Below, piece by piece: positions 1 through 6,616 of a stretch of 19,651 nt of DNA. The stretch is taken from NCBI GenBank assembly GCA_030834765.1, contig JAUQXG010000494.1, forward strand, positions 1 to 19,651, in the 5' to 3' direction. A model generated the notes under the pieces. That model saw only the letters and a list, made by a program, of their open reading frames with translations, searched no databases and was not told the DNA's origin. Position 1 is the first letter of the stretch. Each line of letters opens with the position of its first letter. The position numbers were made by a program, and so were the translations under genes. The stretch is from Lutispora sp. (GTDB lineage Bacteria; Bacillota; Clostridia; Lutisporales; Lutisporaceae).

Positions 1-346
1 ATGTTGTTTTAACTTGAAAGTATCCAGCCATCCGTGCAGTATAAACTGTGGGGCTATAACCAAAGTCCTTACGGAATGCTTTGGTAAAACCGCTATGTGT
101 TTCAAATCCATAATCTAAAGCGATATCAATTATTTTTTTACCAAGAAACAATTCCGTTGATGCTAAAGATAATCTTCTTCTACGAACATAATCCATTACA
201 GAGATTCCTTTGTAAATACTGAATACTCTGCAAAAATGATAAACGGAATATCCTAACTGTGTGGCAATTTCTTGGACAGTTATATTTTCTTTGATATGAT
301 TTTCGATGAACTCAATACACTTTTCAATATCTTTGCTATAGTTCAA
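1..346 (-). CDS. AraC-family transcriptional regulator, N-terminal part (runs off window)
   Basis: Only the first ~115 codons are in the window; the gene continues past position 1. The translation is a typical AraC/XylS double helix-turn-helix domain placed at the N-terminus: first helix pair around ITVQEIATQLGYS and HFCRVFSIYKG, second around IIDIALDYGFETHSGFTKAFRKDFGYSPT. The GF-x-x-x-S-x-F-x-K-x-F-x-x-x-x-G-x-S-P signature is clear. The DNA-binding domain coming first fits AraC regulators with a C-terminal GyrI-like effector domain, but that part is outside the window. I chose the TTG at 346-344 (reading LNYSKDIEK) because no ATG occurs between it and the in-frame stop near 417; a purine-rich stretch lies upstream. 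No target can be inferred from this fragment. Confidence 0.85.
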   Translation of the reverse strand, partial: MNYSKDIEKCIEFIENHIKENITVQEIATQLGYSVYHFCRVFSIYKGISVMDYVRRRRLSLASTELFLGKKIIDIALDYGFETHSGFTKAFRKDFGYSPTVYTARMAGYFQVKTT

Positions 347-621
347 TGTACCACCAAGCCTTTCTCCGTACGGTAATTTTAGTATAGCAACAACTTCAAA
401 ACTGTGCTGTTCCTATTTTGCTAAAAGCATAAAGGATATACGAATTTTCTCCCTACTAATTTCCTTTTAAATAATAAAGATTAGTTAACTACAATTATCA
501 TAAATATATAAATCTGCTGCTAATACTCTTCATCTTCGATTTTCTTTTTTGCCTCAGTTATCTCCACTAATTCATGTAGCTTCTATCTCAAGAGCTTCTT
601 GTCGATGAAACATCAGTTTTG
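347..621. other. Gene-free stretch with a short coding relic
   Basis: No intact gene is visible. On the minus strand, positions 582-520 read as a 20-codon charged tail (KLHELVEITEAKKKIEDEEY) ending in TAG, with a stop just upstream in the same frame. It looks like the degraded C-terminal end of a lost gene. The adjoining 602-627 segment is a vestige of the agr promoter (separate entry). This suggests a recombination scar. Confidence 0.4.
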
Positions 622-627
622 GTATAG
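602..627 (-). promoter_or_regulatory. Vestigial agr-type promoter box
   Basis: The segment GTCGATGAAACATCAGTTTT (plus strand, from 601) matches the outer part of the LytTR promoter boxes at 2191-2210, 5195, 6891 and 15612. Homology stops exactly where the first half-site ACCACTTAT should begin. The half-sites, the -35 region and the -10 are all missing, so it is probably non-functional. Confidence 0.5.
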
Positions 628-661
628 AAATAAGAAAACGATGCTATTTTGCATCGCTTTC
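622..661 (-). terminator. Rho-independent terminator of the 238-aa gene
   Basis: On the minus strand an 11-bp stem (651-661 with 634-644, one G-U pair, loop 645-650) is followed by a T-rich tail (TTTTCTTATTTCT). It overlaps the stop codon of the gene ending at 644 and is nearly identical to the terminator after agrC at 2223-2250. Confidence 0.75.
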
Positions 662-1360
662 TATAGGAATTATACTATTTGTTTTAAGTTCTTTCTTTAA
701 ATTTCCCTTTAAACCATTGTTTCTTTCTCTTTCCAACATTTTAAAAAGATAGTCTCCCATTTCCTTTTTTATTTTTTCTATTTTCTCTCTGGTTTTATCG
801 TCTACTTCTAACTGACCGATTTTCAATTCCAAGAGATCTTCCATGCCCTTAAGAAATTCAGTAACATCTATCTTCCCATCTTTGTTATATTTAAGCTCCG
901 TTCCAAACGAATCTATATCGCCAACTTCAAAACCAATTTTTTCGCAAGTTTTATTAAATTTTTGTTGCACATCAAGTACCTTTTTAAAGGCTTCTTCCAA
1001 TGCTTTCTCATTAAGAGTCTCATCTTTACCGCAATTTGTTAAATTTATTGATAATTTGATCTTACCATTTCCTTCTTTCCTATCTACATATGTAACAAAA
1101 CATCTTAGATTAGGTATATCTGTTTTTTCTTCCTTAAAAAGACTTAAAATAGATGACTTTTTCTCTACTCTATTTATATTATCCAAAGAAGAAAGACCTT
1201 TGGCATAATTATCATAACTTTCTGTAATAAAACTACCTTGTCCAATATTCAGCATATCTCCAAAATATAAAGATGCTTCCTTTGCTTCATAAGTTATGGT
1301 CTTAGGTTTTGATTGTGGCTGAATATATGGTATTCCTGCATTCATATTGTTTATCCTCAT
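644..1360 (-). CDS. Hypothetical 238-aa protein with a degenerate EF-hand-like loop
   Basis: Unrecognised soluble protein with no signal peptide or membrane segment. The first ~50 residues (MRINNMNAGIPYIQ...) are low in hydrophobics; residues 112-215 are charged and mostly helical. Residues 157-168 (KYNKDGKIDVTE) match an EF-hand loop except that the first ligand is Lys instead of Asp. It is therefore only EF-hand-like and may not bind calcium. AGGAG seven bases before the ATG supports the start. It lies downstream of agrD1 and the 129-aa secreted-protein gene in the same direction, so it may be read from the agrD1 promoter; a TATAAT-like -10 just upstream (near 1390-1400) could also serve it. 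Its last residues (IPIESDAK) and terminator copy the end of agrC (IPIENDAN), suggesting the 3' end was acquired by recombination. Confidence 0.7.
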   Translation of the reverse strand: MRINNMNAGIPYIQPQSKPKTITYEAKEASLYFGDMLNIGQGSFITESYDNYAKGLSSLDNINRVEKKSSILSLFKEEKTDIPNLRCFVTYVDRKEGNGKIKLSINLTNCGKDETLNEKALEEAFKKVLDVQQKFNKTCEKIGFEVGDIDSFGTELKYNKDGKIDVTEFLKGMEDLLELKIGQLEVDDKTREKIEKIKKEMGDYLFKMLERERNNGLKGNLKKELKTNSIIPIESDAK

Positions 1361-1434
1361 AATTCCACTCCTATATCTTACCTATATTACATTATATCGG
1401 TAAAATAGCGCACTTGTTTAATACTACGGCTACT

Positions 1435-1824
1435 TTATTTATAGTACTGAAAGCTTCCGTTAAAAGTAGAGCTTGTATCAACCTGAATGTTATAACGGAA
1501 AGTACCGATGCGTAAGCTGGAAGATTGAAAGGTTACGCCTACAGTTTTATTAGCTACTAACCCTCCAGACTTTTGTTCAACCGAATTCCAGCTGCCATCA
1601 GGATTTTGGCGCTGCAAGTATATGGTATATGTTCTGTAAAATGATGACGGATTAAAATATAAGTTCAATAAAGGCTGCCCTTCATTGTAAAAGGATTCAG
1701 AATTATAATTTCTAGTAGCTGTTGCATTAATAGTACCTGTATACCAGCTTCCTGCATAGCAAATCACAGGCATAGCAGCAATTATTAGTATTAGAACCAA
1801 AAACAACACTTTCTTTTTCTTCAT
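1435..1824 (-). CDS. Small secreted protein (129 aa), unknown function, in agrD1 operon
   Basis: A clear signal peptide: MKKKK, a hydrophobic stretch (VLFLVLILIIAAMPVI), then CYA|GS as the probable cleavage site after residue 24. The mature ~105 residues are rich in Ser, Thr, Asn, Tyr and aromatic residues and alternate polar and hydrophobic positions, which suggests an extracellular beta-sandwich. There is no Cys in the mature part and no family I recognise. Start supported by AGAGAGG upstream. It follows agrD1 by 96 nt on the same strand with no clear terminator between, so it is probably co-transcribed and quorum-controlled. By position it parallels the 202-aa secreted protein that follows agrD2. 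It could be an antimicrobial, an adhesin or a surface protein; the sequence does not decide. Confidence 0.75.
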   Translation of the reverse strand: MKKKKVLFLVLILIIAAMPVICYAGSWYTGTINATATRNYNSESFYNEGQPLLNLYFNPSSFYRTYTIYLQRQNPDGSWNSVEQKSGGLVANKTVGVTFQSSSLRIGTFRYNIQVDTSSTFNGSFQYYK

Positions 1825-1920
1825 AATTAATTCCTCTCTTTCTTTTTATTTAATACATTTATTTTTTATTATTTGACTTATTGATTGCTTTCTTTTTCTC
1901 CAAGTTTCAGATGTAAGTTT

Positions 1921-2052
1921 CTATTGTTTAACCAGCTTTTTCGGCATCTTAGGCTGACAAAGTACCAAGTAACAACAGGTTCCAGCTCCAACATTAGCGA
2001 ACATCAAGGATAAACCTGCCAGCATATTGAGAAACTTGAACTTTCTTTTCAT
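1921..2052 (-). CDS. agrD: AgrD-like cyclic autoinducer peptide precursor, copy 1 (43 aa)
   Basis: A 43-residue peptide with the three-part AgrD layout: a basic, amphipathic N-terminus (MKRKFKFLNMLAGLSLMFAN), a core GAGTCCYLVLC, and a charged tail QPKMPKKLVKQ. Aligned with the well-known S. aureus AgrD-I (TCDFIM followed by DEVEVPKEL), the predicted thiolactone ring is Cys27-Tyr-Leu-Val-Leu31, with AgrB cutting after Leu31. Cysteines directly before (26) and after (32) the ring are unusual. RBS GGAGG lies eight bases before the ATG. It sits under an agr-type promoter at 2144-2206. The gene has no agrB next to it, only an agrB fossil that overlaps its start. Identity as a cyclic-peptide precursor is confident; ring chemistry is inferred. 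Confidence 0.9.
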   Translation of the reverse strand: MKRKFKFLNMLAGLSLMFANVGAGTCCYLVLCQPKMPKKLVKQ

Positions 2053-2111
2053 TGTGTACCCTCCTTCCTATCTTTCTTTATTCGCATAAACTTTGACACT
2101 GCAGTTGTCAA
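2049..2111 (-). pseudogene. Fossil of the agrB 3' end in front of agrD1
   Basis: Read from 2111, this segment translates as LTTAVSKFMRIKKDRKEGTQ and a stop TGA that overlaps the agrD1 ATG (ATGA). The intact AgrB of this window ends LTDAVAKLIYIKVREKEAQ. The match in sequence, length and stop position shows the last ~20 codons of a deleted agrB. The same bases contain a perfect 15-bp inverted repeat (2084-2098 with 2106-2120, loop CTGCAGT), which could fold in the agrD1 leader. Confidence 0.8.
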
Positions 2112-2143
2112 AGTTTATGCCAAGGATTATTATCCTTAATTGG

Positions 2144-2206
2144 AATATATCAGATACTTGTCCTATTTGGAATGCCCTATGCATAAGTGGTCGATGAAAT
2201 GTCATT
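2144..2206 (-). promoter_or_regulatory. LytTR-type (AgrA) promoter of agrD1
   Basis: Minus strand: CATTTCATCG, half-site ACCACTTAT (2191-2183), 12-bp spacer, half-site CCAAATAGG (2170-2162), then 12 bp to an extended -10 TGATATATT (2152-2144). The second half-site covers the -35 position, where no good -35 hexamer exists, as expected for an activator-dependent promoter. The 9+12+9 geometry is that of LytTR-domain regulators such as AgrA. The same arrangement with identical spacing occurs at 5148, 6844 and 15565. Confidence 0.8.
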
Positions 2207-2209
2207 TTT

Positions 2210-2250
2210 GGCATAGAAATAAGAAAACGATGCTAATTTGCATCGTTTTC
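2210..2250 (-). terminator. Terminator of the agrAC operon
   Basis: A perfect 11-bp stem (2240-2250 with 2223-2233, loop 2234-2239) on the minus strand is followed by TTATTTC. It overlaps the agrC stop codon, so transcription of the kinase ends just before the agrD1 promoter box. Confidence 0.8.
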
Positions 2251-3555
2251 TATAGGAATTGCTATATTGACTTTAAATTCTTCACCTAAATCTTCTACTT
2301 CAATTATTCCATTTAATTTTTTTACAACCTTTTTTACATTAGCCAAGCCAAAGCCGTGATTATCTATATCTTCCTTTTTTGTTTTAAATCCTTTTTTCGC
2401 TATGCTGTATTCTTCACTGCTCTTGTTATTATTAATTTTGATTATCAAATATTGATTTCTTATATGCATTTCCATTGATATTTTTCTTATGGCCTTAGAT
2501 AGCTTGTCACATGCTTCTAATGCATTATCCAGTAAATTCCCTAGTATTATGGACAAATCTATTGGTTCAATAGACAATTCACGTGGTAAATTCATGTTTA
2601 ATGATATTTCTATGTCTTCCTTTTTCCCTCTGGCTAATTTGGTATTTAATATAGAAGCAACTACAGGTTCTTCAATGTTTATATAATAGTTAAACTTCTC
2701 TCTATTCTTAGTCAATAAATCTATATATGACAATGCTTCTTCCATCTTTCCCATATGTAAAAGTCCATATAGGCACCCAACATGATGATTAAAGTCATGC
2801 CTCTCTGCTTTCATCTGCTTCAACATTTCCTCTATGCTGCTGGTATAAAATTTTTGTCTTTCAAACGCTCTTTCCTTTGCTCTCCACACTGCCTCTTTAT
2901 TTATTTGATCAGACATTTTCTTGATTATAGTGGAAACATTGACACTGAAAAGAATAGCACCTAAGGACATAAAGATTAAGTATCTTATCTCATGTCCTTT
3001 TAAAATGTAAGTATATTTATAAAACCATAGTGCCAAAAAACCTATGAGAATGTTAAAGGATATAATAATCATTATCTGATATCTAATGGTGGTATCAAAC
3101 TTTAAATCTTTGACTATTCTTTTCTTAAAAATAAGCAAAACCAATACGTATAATGCCTTAGCTACTATTATTGCAATCATTCTGTGTGTATTCAGCTTAT
3201 AGTATATATTTGGAGCCAGCTTTGTAATTATCACTATCATTCCCATTGATAATAGCTCGGTAATGAGCATAAGCACGATACCCATAGCACAATAAAAATA
3301 TGTTTTCATAGATTCCCATCTAAATGTTAAATGTAATATAAAACCTGTAGACAAAAGCATGATGATTAATCCCATAAGGCTTCCGATTCCAAAGTAAATG
3401 TTAGCAATAGAATTTATTGTAGCTTGAATGATTACAGCTATAAACACCTTTAAAAACTTAATCCTTGTTTCTCTCATCATCATGTAAGTAAATGCAAATA
3501 AAAGTGTTGCATCAATCATATTTACAAAGAATTCTATAATATGCCAACCACTCAT
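2233..3555 (-). CDS. agrC: AgrC-like sensor histidine kinase
   Basis: About 440 residues. The N-terminal half has six to seven membrane segments (to about residue 215), the usual peptide-sensing module of AgrC/ComD/FsrC kinases. A short coiled linker follows, then the phosphoacceptor box RHDFNHH (His is residue 259 counted from the upstream ATG at 3573). The HATPase part carries NLLDNALEAC (N box) and HGFGLANV (G box), the pattern of the HPK10 group. I prefer the ATG at 3555 because GGAGGG lies eight bases upstream. The ATG at 3573 has no ribosome binding site and would overlap the agrA stop. It is expected to bind the cyclic peptide outside the cell and phosphorylate AgrA. The gene follows agrA by 14 nt and shares its transcript. 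Confidence 0.93.
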   Translation of the reverse strand: MSGWHIIEFFVNMIDATLLFAFTYMMMRETRIKFLKVFIAVIIQATINSIANIYFGIGSLMGLIIMLLSTGFILHLTFRWESMKTYFYCAMGIVLMLITELLSMGMIVIITKLAPNIYYKLNTHRMIAIIVAKALYVLVLLIFKKRIVKDLKFDTTIRYQIMIIISFNILIGFLALWFYKYTYILKGHEIRYLIFMSLGAILFSVNVSTIIKKMSDQINKEAVWRAKERAFERQKFYTSSIEEMLKQMKAERHDFNHHVGCLYGLLHMGKMEEALSYIDLLTKNREKFNYYINIEEPVVASILNTKLARGKKEDIEISLNMNLPRELSIEPIDLSIILGNLLDNALEACDKLSKAIRKISMEMHIRNQYLIIKINNNKSSEEYSIAKKGFKTKKEDIDNHGFGLANVKKVVKKLNGIIEVEDLGEEFKVNIAIPIENDAN

Positions 3556-3569
3556 TTTATTACCCTCCA

Positions 3570-4292
3570 TCATTCAAATAAGCTATCTTCAAAAATCTTT
3601 TTCACAAGCTTTTTGCATCTGCGGCTTACAGGTATAATAGTATCTGTATGATGTAATAATAATTCATCCCCCTGTAGCCCCTTTATCATATGCTTATTTA
3701 CTATATATCCTTGATGGCAATGTAGGAAATATTGTGTATCTAAGTTATGAATTAAATCTTTAAAATTTCCATAATACCCGTATTCTTCAATTGCTGTGAC
3801 AACAATTATTTTTCTGAATAATTTCTCAAAATAAATGATATCTTTATATTTTAAATTTATCTCTGCGCTTTTACTTCTTATAGTAAATACATGACAATTC
3901 TCTTCATACAGTTTAATTTGATCAATCCTTATGATTATATCTTCCATTATCTTATTAAAGCGCTCTATAGTAATTGGTTTTATAATGTAATCCAAAGACT
4001 TGACTTCAAAGGCATCTAGTGCATAATCTTTATATCCTGTTATGTACACCAAGACAACATCCTTAAATCTTTGTCTAATTTCCATACCCGTATCTATTCC
4101 ATTTAAATCTTTCATCTCTATGTCAAGAAATACTATATCTGGGTTGATTTTATCAATTTTGAGTAGAAGTTCTTCACCGCTTGATGCAGCTATAATATTA
4201 AATTCATATTCGCTTTTTGCAGAATGAATAAAACAAGATAGTAAATCTATTTGTACAACATCATCATCACACACAAATATGTTCAGCCCCAT
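3570..4292 (-). CDS. agrA: AgrA-like response regulator (receiver + LytTR DNA-binding domain)
   Basis: A 240-residue protein of standard AgrA length. The receiver domain (1-125) has the acidic pair Asp9/Asp10, the phosphoacceptor Asp57 in FLDIEM, Thr85 and Lys105 (IIKP). Residues ~145-235 form a LytTR domain (CHVFTIRSKSAEINLKYKDIIYFEK through FLHCHQGYIVNKHMIKGL to PVSRRCKKLVKK). LytTR proteins bind paired ~9-bp sites one helical repeat apart. Four such pairs in this window sit before agrD1, agrB, agrD2 and the bacteriocin operon. Start at ATG 4292 after a G-rich ribosome binding site. It comes first in a two-gene operon with agrC and has its own promoter, lacking the LytTR box. Confidence 0.94.
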   Translation of the reverse strand: MGLNIFVCDDDVVQIDLLSCFIHSAKSEYEFNIIAASSGEELLLKIDKINPDIVFLDIEMKDLNGIDTGMEIRQRFKDVVLVYITGYKDYALDAFEVKSLDYIIKPITIERFNKIMEDIIIRIDQIKLYEENCHVFTIRSKSAEINLKYKDIIYFEKLFRKIIVVTAIEEYGYYGNFKDLIHNLDTQYFLHCHQGYIVNKHMIKGLQGDELLLHHTDTIIPVSRRCKKLVKKIFEDSLFE

Positions 4293-4325
4293 TGCATCCC
4301 CCCTAGCAATTTCTATACTATATTA

Positions 4326-4331
4326 ATTATA
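4326..4331 (-). promoter_or_regulatory. Candidate -10 of the agrAC promoter
   Basis: On the minus strand, TATAAT preceded by TGG (extended-like) lies 34 bases before the agrA ATG. The -35 is weak (TTAGTA-like). No LytTR box is present, so basal, non-autoinduced expression of the sensor pair is likely. Confidence 0.5.
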
Positions 4332-4432
4332 CCATAAATTAACATGATACTAATCCCTATTAAAGGGGAATTTAGCAAGTTGATGCTGTATATATTGGCA
4401 TTATTATCAATAGTGAAGGTGTTGAAACAGAT

Positions 4433-4477
4433 AAAAAAAGAACCGAACAAAGCTTATTAATATTAAACTTTGTTTGG
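4433..4477 (-). terminator. Terminator downstream of agrB
   Basis: A 10-bp stem (4468-4477 with 4443-4452, one G-U pair, 15-nt loop) on the minus strand is followed by a run of seven T (4433-4439). It ends the agrB transcript right after the agrD fossil and separates agrB from agrAC. Confidence 0.8.
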
Positions 4478-4486
4478 CCTTATTTT

Positions 4487-4507
4487 TAACTTGAACTTTT
4501 CTCTTAT
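4487..4507 (-). pseudogene. Fossil of an agrD start downstream of agrB
   Basis: The agrB stop region reads CACAATAAGAGAAAAGTTCA, whereas both agrD genes begin CACAATGAAAAGAAAGTTCA (copy 1) or with one synonymous change (copy 2). The start ATG has become ATA and homology ends after about seven codons, where the terminator follows. The agrD that should follow agrB is therefore deleted here. Confidence 0.7.
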
Positions 4508-5112
4508 TGTGCCTCTTTCTCTCTAACCTTTATATATATCAACTTTGCTACTGCATCTGTCAAGGTTAAAGCCTCAAGCAATATAGAAATTACAGCTATG
4601 TTGTAGTATTTATAAAACTCAGGCTTAATTATTACTAGGACTACTACTATTAAACATTGCGTGATTATTGCATATAAGCTTCTTTTTCTGTAGATTACAA
4701 CTTCAGCTTTGCTTAGCCTTCTATTGGGATTATCAACCGGTGCATAAATTGCAACCAGTATCAAGGAAACTATTAAGCTGCAGCTTATAAGATATATACT
4801 CAAATTGCCATGGATATTTATCCCCATCCATATAGTTACAAGCATTAAAGCCACTGTCCCTATAAAGCATTTCAAATAAGTATCCAGATGCACTCCTCCT
4901 GCATTTATCCTCAATACTGAAAACGCTAATATAAAAACGATTGCTTCCTTTATCCAGCCCAGAGCTGCTGCAATTAGCATAATTCCAATTCCTTTAAGCA
5001 CAGTTGCAGTAAGAAGCTGCATCCCAAAATAATAAATATCTTGATCATCAAATTCTACAAGATTTTGTTCAACCATTCTTTGTGTAAAGCTTTTTGCGAT
5101 ACTATCAATCAT
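4504..5112 (-). CDS. agrB: AgrB-like membrane peptidase that matures AgrD
   Basis: A 202-residue membrane protein with five to six hydrophobic segments. The AgrB signature LRINAGGVHLDTYLKCF holds the catalytic pair His75 and Cys82, with conserved Arg68 and the GG before the His. The downstream motif APVDNPNRRLS is also typical. AgrB cuts the charged tail off AgrD and forms the thiolactone ring during export. It is the only agrB in the window, so it would have to process both agrD products in trans. AGAGGTGAT supports the ATG at 5112. Its promoter at 5148-5210 carries the same LytTR box as the agrD genes. Unusually, no agrD follows it; only a 7-codon fossil and a terminator do. Confidence 0.95.
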   Translation of the reverse strand: MIDSIAKSFTQRMVEQNLVEFDDQDIYYFGMQLLTATVLKGIGIMLIAAALGWIKEAIVFILAFSVLRINAGGVHLDTYLKCFIGTVALMLVTIWMGINIHGNLSIYLISCSLIVSLILVAIYAPVDNPNRRLSKAEVVIYRKRSLYAIITQCLIVVVLVIIKPEFYKYYNIAVISILLEALTLTDAVAKLIYIKVREKEAQ

Positions 5113-5147
5113 ATATAATCACCTCTTCAATTAGTATCCTTAGTTGG

Positions 5148-5210
5148 AATATAGCAGATACTTGTCCTATTTAAAATGCCATATGCATATGTGGTCGATG
5201 AAATGTCATT
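5148..5210 (-). promoter_or_regulatory. LytTR-type (AgrA) promoter of agrB
   Basis: Minus strand: CATTTCATCG, half-site ACCACATAT (5195-5187), 12-bp spacer, half-site TTAAATAGG (5174-5166), 12 bp, then extended -10 TGCTATATT ending at 5148. Transcription should start near 5141, leaving a leader of about 29 nt before the agrB ATG. This copy also has a TGTCA-TTTT-TGACA inverted repeat at its upstream edge. Confidence 0.8.
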
Positions 5211-5294
5211 TTTGACATTATACACTTCTATAACTTCAAATCTATATAACCAAAAACCTATTAGGAAGGTAGGTCGCAAATAGAGGGGTAATAT

Positions 5295-5495
5295 ATGAAA
5301 AAGATAATATTTAATAGAATTACTTTTGTATGCATGTTCGTGTTGTCCGTCATATGGGTAATCAATATCGTAGCATCTCATAATATCTATCACATGATTC
5401 TTCAACGCTCTATGGGAATTCTTGTGGGCCCTATACAAGGTTTCATAACAGGATCGATAATAAATATATCGACTGCCATATTAAAACAATTGTGA
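5295..5495 (+). CDS. Small membrane protein (66 aa), unknown
   Basis: Unrecognised. The peptide starts MKKIIFNR, then a membrane segment (residues ~9-27), a short loop, and a second weaker hydrophobic segment (~40-62) rich in Gly, Ile and Ser. AGGGG six bases before the ATG supports translation, and a strong terminator follows the stop. It is divergent from agrB; the agrB promoter lies in the intergenic region. The opposite strand also has an open frame here, but without a ribosome binding site. Small basic membrane proteins next to bacteriocin or agr loci are sometimes immunity proteins; that is only a guess here. Confidence 0.6.
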   Translation: MKKIIFNRITFVCMFVLSVIWVINIVASHNIYHMILQRSMGILVGPIQGFITGSIINISTAILKQL

Positions 5496-5510
5496 AGTTG
5501 GTTATAGGTG

Positions 5511-5568
5511 ATATGAGGTTGAAGGCTGTAAAATAATTAACAGTCTTCAACCTCATATTTGTTTTTTA
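5511..5568 (+). terminator. Strong terminator after the 66-aa gene
   Basis: A 19-bp stem (5511-5529 with 5540-5558, one G-U pair, 10-nt loop) is followed by TTTGTTTTTT. It also separates this gene from the coding relic on the opposite strand. Confidence 0.88.
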
Positions 5569-5617
5569 TAAGTTCTCAAACTCTTTTACTAAGGAAATTT
5601 AAAGCCTGAGTCATCTT

Positions 5618-5781
5618 TTATATACTTAAGTTACCATTAGGGCCACACGTTATGCTTTGATATGCATAAGCATCTGTAACAAGCAGCTCTTTACCTTCTT
5701 GTTTCCATATAATACAGTAATCACTTTAAAAAATGCTTCATGGCTATCACCTATTGATTGATAATCTGATTTATCAATCAA
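5618..5781 (-). pseudogene. Frameshifted coding relic
   Basis: Two adjoining frames on the minus strand read like one broken protein tail: SDYQSIGDSHEAFFKVITVL, then after a one-base shift WKQEGKELLVTDAYAYQSIT and CGPNGNLSI with a stop at 5618-5620. There is no good start or ribosome binding site. The family is not recognised. The 5' edge overlaps an 11-bp inverted repeat (5754-5764 with 5771-5781). Confidence 0.45.
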
Positions 5782-5807
5782 ATTATATTAGAGAATAATA
5801 GTAATGA

Positions 5808-5933
5808 TTATTTATTTGGTTTATCCTTGGTTTTACCTATATACTTTACTACAAAATAAATTATACTACCTAACACCGCTATGTTGAATATAACAAATAA
5901 AAAAAGGCCACCATTAAAATTCAGGTCTGTCAT
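5808..5933 (-). CDS. Small single-span membrane protein (41 aa)
   Basis: ATG at 5933 preceded by GGTGGTGATTCT. The product reads MTDLNFNGG, one hydrophobic helix (LFLFVIFNIAVLGSIIYFVV, residues ~10-29), then a basic tail KYIGKTKDKPNK. It begins 27 nt after the stop of the 202-aa secreted-protein gene on the same strand, so it is probably third in the agrD2 transcript. Function unknown; a single-span peptide with a cationic tail could be a toxin-like or immunity peptide, or a membrane anchor. Confidence 0.6.
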   Translation of the reverse strand: MTDLNFNGGLFLFVIFNIAVLGSIIYFVVKYIGKTKDKPNK

Positions 5934-5960
5934 AGAATCACCACCATATTCAATATAATT

Positions 5961-6569
5961 CTACATATCTCCAACGATAAAGGTTTGATTAAAATTATAG
6001 GGTCTCTGATATACTTTTAGCACTCCCTCAATTAGCAAATAGTAATCGACCGTCCCTTTAGCTTTTAAAGTAACACTTGTATTAGTATAAGTTGATTTTG
6101 GTGGGAATGCTTCTGTATAATCCAATCCTAAACTAAATCCTTCCATAATCATATATGCATCACTACAACTTGTTACTATCTTTTTGTTTGGTGTCACAAG
6201 TATCTCCACATCAGCTGCCACATAAAACGAACCTACTACCCAAGTTTCTCCTTTTTTTACTGTTATCTCTTTAGTATATGGGTCTGTCGCTGCTACTTTC
6301 ATTCCTTTGTCACTTTTATTCAGCTCTAATTTGACATAATCAGAATTGTCGCTACTTTTAGATTGAGATACATTATTTAAAAAATTTTCTAATTCTCCTA
6401 TATTAGTAAACTCAATAGGTTGTATTCCTTTTGGTATAGTTGTAACATTTTTTAATTTAAATTCATTAGACAATTCTTTAAGTTTATCATTATCATCAGC
6501 ATTTGTTAAAATAATGTTTGACATTATAGTAAGAATCAAGATAAAGGAAATTACAAATCCTCTTTTCAA
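5961..6569 (-). CDS. Secreted protein (202 aa), unknown function, in agrD2 operon
   Basis: An in-frame ATG lies at 6626, inside the end of agrD2. I choose the TTG at 6569 because GAGGAG lies nine bases upstream and the protein then begins directly with a signal peptide: KRG, a hydrophobic stretch (FVISFILILTIMSNIILT), and NA|DD after residue 24. The mature part opens with an acidic and basic helix, then IPKGIQPIEF and a short ELENFL helix, a Ser/Asp-rich linker, and a C-terminal domain of alternating beta-like segments. One Cys is present in the mature part (TSCSDAY). I do not recognise a family. It starts 48 nt after the agrD2 stop and is presumably co-expressed under the quorum promoter at 6844, as the 129-aa protein is with agrD1. 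Confidence 0.75.
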   Translation of the reverse strand: MKRGFVISFILILTIMSNIILTNADDNDKLKELSNEFKLKNVTTIPKGIQPIEFTNIGELENFLNNVSQSKSSDNSDYVKLELNKSDKGMKVAATDPYTKEITVKKGETWVVGSFYVAADVEILVTPNKKIVTSCSDAYMIMEGFSLGLDYTEAFPPKSTYTNTSVTLKAKGTVDYYLLIEGVLKVYQRPYNFNQTFIVGDM

Positions 6570-6616
6570 TTTAATACACTCCTCTGTTTTTTCATTATAA
6601 TCTTTGCTCGCCAGAT

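Noticed and set aside
2084..2120. Palindrome as a regulator operator or a terminator of agrC
   Set aside because: It lies downstream of the agrD1 -10 and lacks a T-run. It arose within the agrB fossil, so an operator reading has no support.
5127..5438. Open frame of 103 codons on the minus strand upstream of agrB
   Set aside because: No ribosome binding site, composition unlike neighbours, and it runs through the agrB promoter and the better-supported 66-aa plus-strand gene.
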